From: Candidatus Solincola jinzensis
Lineage (GTDB): Bacteria > Actinomycetota > Geothermincolia > Geothermincolales > RBG-13-55-18
Length of the DNA: 6,797 nucleotides
Reading direction: 5' to 3'
NCBI GenBank assembly: GCA_015711875.1
Contig: JACVJG010000161.1
Span: 1 to 6,797, forward strand
This document shows, one piece after another, positions 4,423 to 6,797 of the stretch. The position numbers were made by a program, and so were the translations under genes. The notes under the pieces are model-generated. The model saw only the letters and a list, made by a program, of their open reading frames with translations. It made no database searches and was not told the DNA's origin. How positions within the stretch are numbered: the first letter of the stretch is position 1; the number at the start of each line of letters is the position of its first letter.

Positions 4423-4730
4423 GACGGCGTTCCTCTCGCGGTAGATCGCTCCGCGCGGCGGGACGGGCTTTCAAAAATTGGATATGTGAGTCACGAGTAG
4501 CGGCAACCAAGATACCAAAGAAGTCAAGCGATCCCTTGCGTGCCTTAAAAAAGGGGCGGTAGAGCATTTGCGAAGGGGCCGAATGCCCGACGCGTAAGAT
4601 CGTGGGTTCGGAGGTCTCCGGAGCGCACGGCGATGAGCTGGAGAAGGACCTATGGCATGAGGGAACCCCGTTCCGGGTTTCACCCTCCGGGTTGCGTTCA
4701 AGCGTGATCGGGGCGTGAGTACTGAACATC
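4423..4730. other. 308-bp gap between the VWA gene and the beta-helix gene
   Basis: No protein with recognisable similarity is found here on either strand. It is less GC-rich than the flanking genes. Small inverted repeats are visible: CGGAG-GT-CTCCG (4609-4620), and two overlapping, mutually exclusive hairpins at 4662-4679 (GGAAC-CCC-GTTCC, and AACCC-CGTTCC-GGGTT). A minus-strand T-run (complement of 4546-4551) has no hairpin directly before it. The region could hold the promoter and leader of the beta-helix gene, whose ribosome binding site (GAGAGGAA) lies just before 4422, but I cannot point to convincing -35/-10 boxes. Confidence 0.5.
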
Positions 4731-6320
4731 CTAAGCATACAGCTCCTGCGCCTTGCCGGCCACGATGCGCACCAGGTCCTCCCCGCGCGAGACGGGGAAG
4801 ATATCGTATCCCGCCTGACGCAGGATCTCCGCCTTCTCGCTGTAGGCCTGGTCGATGAGGAACACCGAGCCGGAGTTCTCGGGGTGCATCTGCAGGGCCT
4901 CCCCCAGGTGGTAGGAGGCCTCCACCACGTTGGTTATCTCCGCGTCGGAGATGAGGCAGAAGTGCTTGGGCCGGTGGGTCTCCAGCCCCGCCAGGTGGCG
5001 GAACTCCTGCACCGGGAACACCGTGCCCCCGCCGTAATAGGTGACCAGGCCCTCCTCAACCCTGCGGATGTCCCACACCGGCTCCACCACCAGGGAGCGC
5101 TGCTGGTCGGAATAGACCACCAGGCCCACCTTGGCCCCCAGGTTGCCGGCGCTGCGCGCCATCACGAACCCAGCCAGCACGGCGTTGGCCACCTCCGAGG
5201 TGGGGTTGGTCATGGAGCCCGAGGCGTCGAGGATGATGATCACGTCCGGGGGGGTCTTGCGCCGCATGACCACCTCCATCTGCACCTTCTCCCACTGCTT
5301 GGTGGTGAGGGTGGGCACGGCTTTCCCGCAGGTGTAGAGGGTATAGGGGAGGTCCAGGCGGTCGAAGGGGTCGGCCATGCCCCAGGCCAGGGGGGCGTGC
5401 GGGATCTCCTCGCCGGCCTCGCTCTTCACGGGCCGGAAGCGCACCTCGTAGCGGCGGGAGAGGTCGCGGTAATACCACACCAGGGCCTGGGTCTCGCTAC
5501 CCGCCCCGATGCCGCCCACCAGCTCCTTGAAGTCCTGCATGCCCATCTCCATGGCCAGGGAGCGCAGGGCCTCCTCGGGGGAGCGGGAACGCATCTCGTC
5601 GATGCCGTGGTCCATGAGGCGGCTTTCGTCCATCTCCTGGGGGTCCTCGTAGTATTTGTGGAGATAACCCACGAGGAAGCGCACCTTCTCCTCCCAGGCG
5701 GCGGCGGCGAAGGGCCGGTCCAGCAGGCGGGAGGCCAGGCGGCGGGCATCCTCGCGCATCTCCCTGGGCACCTTGCCGATGATGGCGTTCTCGGCGTCCC
5801 ATAGCTCCTCGAAGCAGCAGAGCAGGAATTTCCACATCTTGCTCTGTTTCCAGCCTTTGGCCCTGTCCAGGGCGTGGTAGAGGGATATCATCTGCTCGCG
5901 CATGCCGTTGCGGGCGGCGTAGGTGACGTCAACCATGTCACAGAATAGGCGCTGGATGGAGAGGGCCTCCTGGTAGGTGACGGCGCGCCCGCGGTCCTTG
6001 ACCTCCTCCAGGGCCAGCTTGGCGGAGGCGGTCAGCCGAAGGGAGGTGCGCATGTCGAAGGGGGCCAGGGCGTAGTGCAGGATCTGATACACCACCACCG
6101 CTTCCAGGTTCTGGATGCCTAGCTTCTCCATCACCTCGGGCACGTTGATGTACACGCGGTTCTCGGAGGGCTCCCAGATGCCGAACTCGCCATTGAGTTT
6201 CGCGGCGTGGGGATGGCCGGCGGGGTTGAGCACGAACTCCGGCTCCATGATGCGGGGGTAGCCGCAGAAGGCGCGCGCCCGCTCCAGCACTTCCTCTAGG
6301 TCCACGCCCTGGATGCGCAA
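4731..6320 (-). CDS. VWA-domain protein with degenerate metallopeptidase-like N-terminal domain
   Basis: This 529-residue protein starts at a TTG (6320-6318) with GAGGTGAGGTAG immediately upstream, 7 nt after the ATPase stop. The C-terminal third is a von Willebrand A domain with a complete MIDAS: DASGSM (D365, S367, S369), T433 in YYGGGT and D459 in LISDAE. This metal site binds partner carboxylates. The N-terminal part has the layout of zinc-metallopeptidase-like domains found with such VWA domains: a 'E-VVVYQILHYALAPFD' segment (73-89), where peptidase relatives have HExxH, and 'RLFCDMVDVTYAAR' about 45 residues later. Here the site reads Y78-Q79-I80-L81-H82, so the zinc ligand H and catalytic E are lost. 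By analogy with MoxR/RavA-VWA pairs it is the substrate adaptor of the adjacent AAA+ ATPase in the cytoplasm. The VWA call is firm; the peptidase ancestry is inference. Confidence 0.85.
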   Translation of the reverse strand: MRIQGVDLEEVLERARAFCGYPRIMEPEFVLNPAGHPHAAKLNGEFGIWEPSENRVYINVPEVMEKLGIQNLEAVVVYQILHYALAPFDMRTSLRLTASAKLALEEVKDRGRAVTYQEALSIQRLFCDMVDVTYAARNGMREQMISLYHALDRAKGWKQSKMWKFLLCCFEELWDAENAIIGKVPREMREDARRLASRLLDRPFAAAAWEEKVRFLVGYLHKYYEDPQEMDESRLMDHGIDEMRSRSPEEALRSLAMEMGMQDFKELVGGIGAGSETQALVWYYRDLSRRYEVRFRPVKSEAGEEIPHAPLAWGMADPFDRLDLPYTLYTCGKAVPTLTTKQWEKVQMEVVMRRKTPPDVIIILDASGSMTNPTSEVANAVLAGFVMARSAGNLGAKVGLVVYSDQQRSLVVEPVWDIRRVEEGLVTYYGGGTVFPVQEFRHLAGLETHRPKHFCLISDAEITNVVEASYHLGEALQMHPENSGSVFLIDQAYSEKAEILRQAGYDIFPVSRGEDLVRIVAGKAQELYA

Positions 6321-6327
6321 GGCTACC

Positions 6328-6797
6328 TCACCTCGCGGTTTCCCGCACGATCTCCCTGTATACCTGCCGCAGCATGGTGGCGATGGGGTACTTGGCCGGG
6401 GAGTCGTAGCTCTTCAGCGACTCCAGGGCCTCCAGCACCAGATCGGGGTTTACGGGCTGGTTCTTCACCGCCTGCTCGTAGAGCTCCAGCACCCCGTCCA
6501 GGGTCTTGATCATGCGCCGGCTTTTGAGATAGTGGTTGCGCGAGGTGGCGAAGAGGTCCTTGACCAGGGCGATGCGGTCGTTCATGAACTCCGGGCGCTC
6601 CGCCCAAGCGCGGTCGGTGGGGATGAGCTTGAACCACAGCACGTAGGGCACCACCGCCTCGACCTCATCGATGCCCGCGCGGTCACGCCCCCGGAACCAG
6701 GCCAGGGCCTTGGCGTAGCGCTCGATGGTCTTCCCGGCGCGCACGCTCACCTCGTTCTCGGTCTTGTAGCAGATGTTCTCCGTGTTGTGGTAGTGGC
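6328..6797 (-). CDS. MoxR-type AAA+ ATPase, C-terminal part (partial)
   Basis: This frame is open to the right edge and stops at a TGA (6330-6328), leaving about 156 C-terminal residues. The segment SVRAGKTIERYAKALAWFRG, then RDRAGIDEVEAVVPYVLWFK, matches the lid of MoxR/RavA AAA+ ATPases, where 'S-R-----YA-A-A---GR--V---DV--(A/V)-Y-L-H(R/K)' carries the sensor-2 arginine (R in SVR). The Walker A and B motifs would lie beyond the window. A GTG at 6750 could be mistaken for a start, but the sensor-2 segment and the open frame upstream (HYHNTENICYKTENE) show the gene continues. After the lid come about 85 mostly helical residues ending YREIVRETAR, which may contact the VWA partner. The stop lies inside the ribosome binding region of the VWA gene, so the two are translationally coupled. 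Confidence 0.8.
   Translation of the reverse strand, partial: HYHNTENICYKTENEVSVRAGKTIERYAKALAWFRGRDRAGIDEVEAVVPYVLWFKLIPTDRAWAERPEFMNDRIALVKDLFATSRNHYLKSRRMIKTLDGVLELYEQAVKNQPVNPDLVLEALESLKSYDSPAKYPIATMLRQVYREIVRETAR

Noticed and set aside
3487..4500. Long plus-strand open frame over the beta-helix gene
   Set aside because: It is antisense to a gene with perfect 18-residue periodicity and a ribosome binding site; its Ala/Pro/His-rich translation is typical of a GC-rich shadow.
4546..4551. Minus-strand T-run as terminator of the VWA operon
   Set aside because: No hairpin lies directly before the T-run; the nearest GC stem is more than 20 nt away.
4397..4738. 113-codon minus-strand frame spanning the gap before the beta-helix gene
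   Set aside because: No family is recognisable, it overlaps the beta-helix gene start out of frame, and it has no convincing ribosome binding site.
4884..5804. Long plus-strand open frame over the VWA gene
   Set aside because: It is antisense to the VWA protein with an intact MIDAS, and is composed of His/Gly/Leu-rich low-complexity translation.
6328..6750. GTG at 6750 as the start of the ATPase-like gene
   Set aside because: The frame stays open to the edge and the sensor-2 segment begins right at this GTG, so the protein must continue upstream.

Overview
The window comes from a GC-rich bacterial chromosome that uses GGAGG-type ribosome binding sites and several TTG/GTG starts. The gene remains at the left edge (a UGA-containing fragment of the D-proline/glycine reductase B family, an MlrC-type fragment, a xanthine-dehydrogenase-type scrap) suggest an anaerobic, selenocysteine-using bacterium. 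A high-GC anaerobic actinobacterial or clostridial-like lineage would fit, but the sequence does not fix the taxon.

Layout. (1) Bases 1-1120 are a scrapyard. They hold the start of a minus-strand pyruvate-kinase-C-terminal-like gene (1-92), then three unrelated gene fragments butted together: a minus-strand MlrC/M81 C-terminus (109-333), a plus-strand xanthine dehydrogenase scrap (about 322-408) and a plus-strand selenoprotein-B-type reductase C-terminus with an in-frame TGA (409-777). A decayed hicB-hicA module follows (863-1119). (2) Bases 1136-1915 hold an apparently intact ribbon-helix-helix antitoxin / PIN toxin pair of VapBC type with its own AT-rich promoter. (3) Bases 2024-2211 are a frameshifted, truncated second copy of the 3' end of the beta-helix gene found downstream. 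(4) Bases 2274-3569 hold an AbiE-like pair, nucleotidyltransferase toxin first and AbiEi-like antitoxin second, overlapping by 4 nt and preceded by a promoter with an embedded inverted repeat. (5) Bases 3577-6797 are a minus-strand block: a MoxR-type AAA+ ATPase (partial, running off the right edge), a VWA-domain protein 7 nt downstream of it, then, after a 308-nt gap, a 281-residue protein built from strict 18-residue repeats resembling the GXGXG beta-helix of GltB/FwdC.

Functionally there are two themes. The right half encodes an ATPase/VWA pair; by family analogy the ATPase remodels a client and the VWA protein is its adaptor through a metal-ion-dependent adhesion site. The VWA protein's N-terminal domain looks like a metallopeptidase whose HExxH has decayed to YQILH. 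The beta-helix protein may be a scaffold or client of this pair. The left half has collected three toxin-antitoxin modules (one dead, two apparently live) among gene fragments, as in a recombination-prone accessory junction. The AbiE-like module sits exactly between the intact beta-helix gene and the 93%-identical remnant of its 3' end.

No rRNA, tRNA, CRISPR array, transposase or integrase was recognised.
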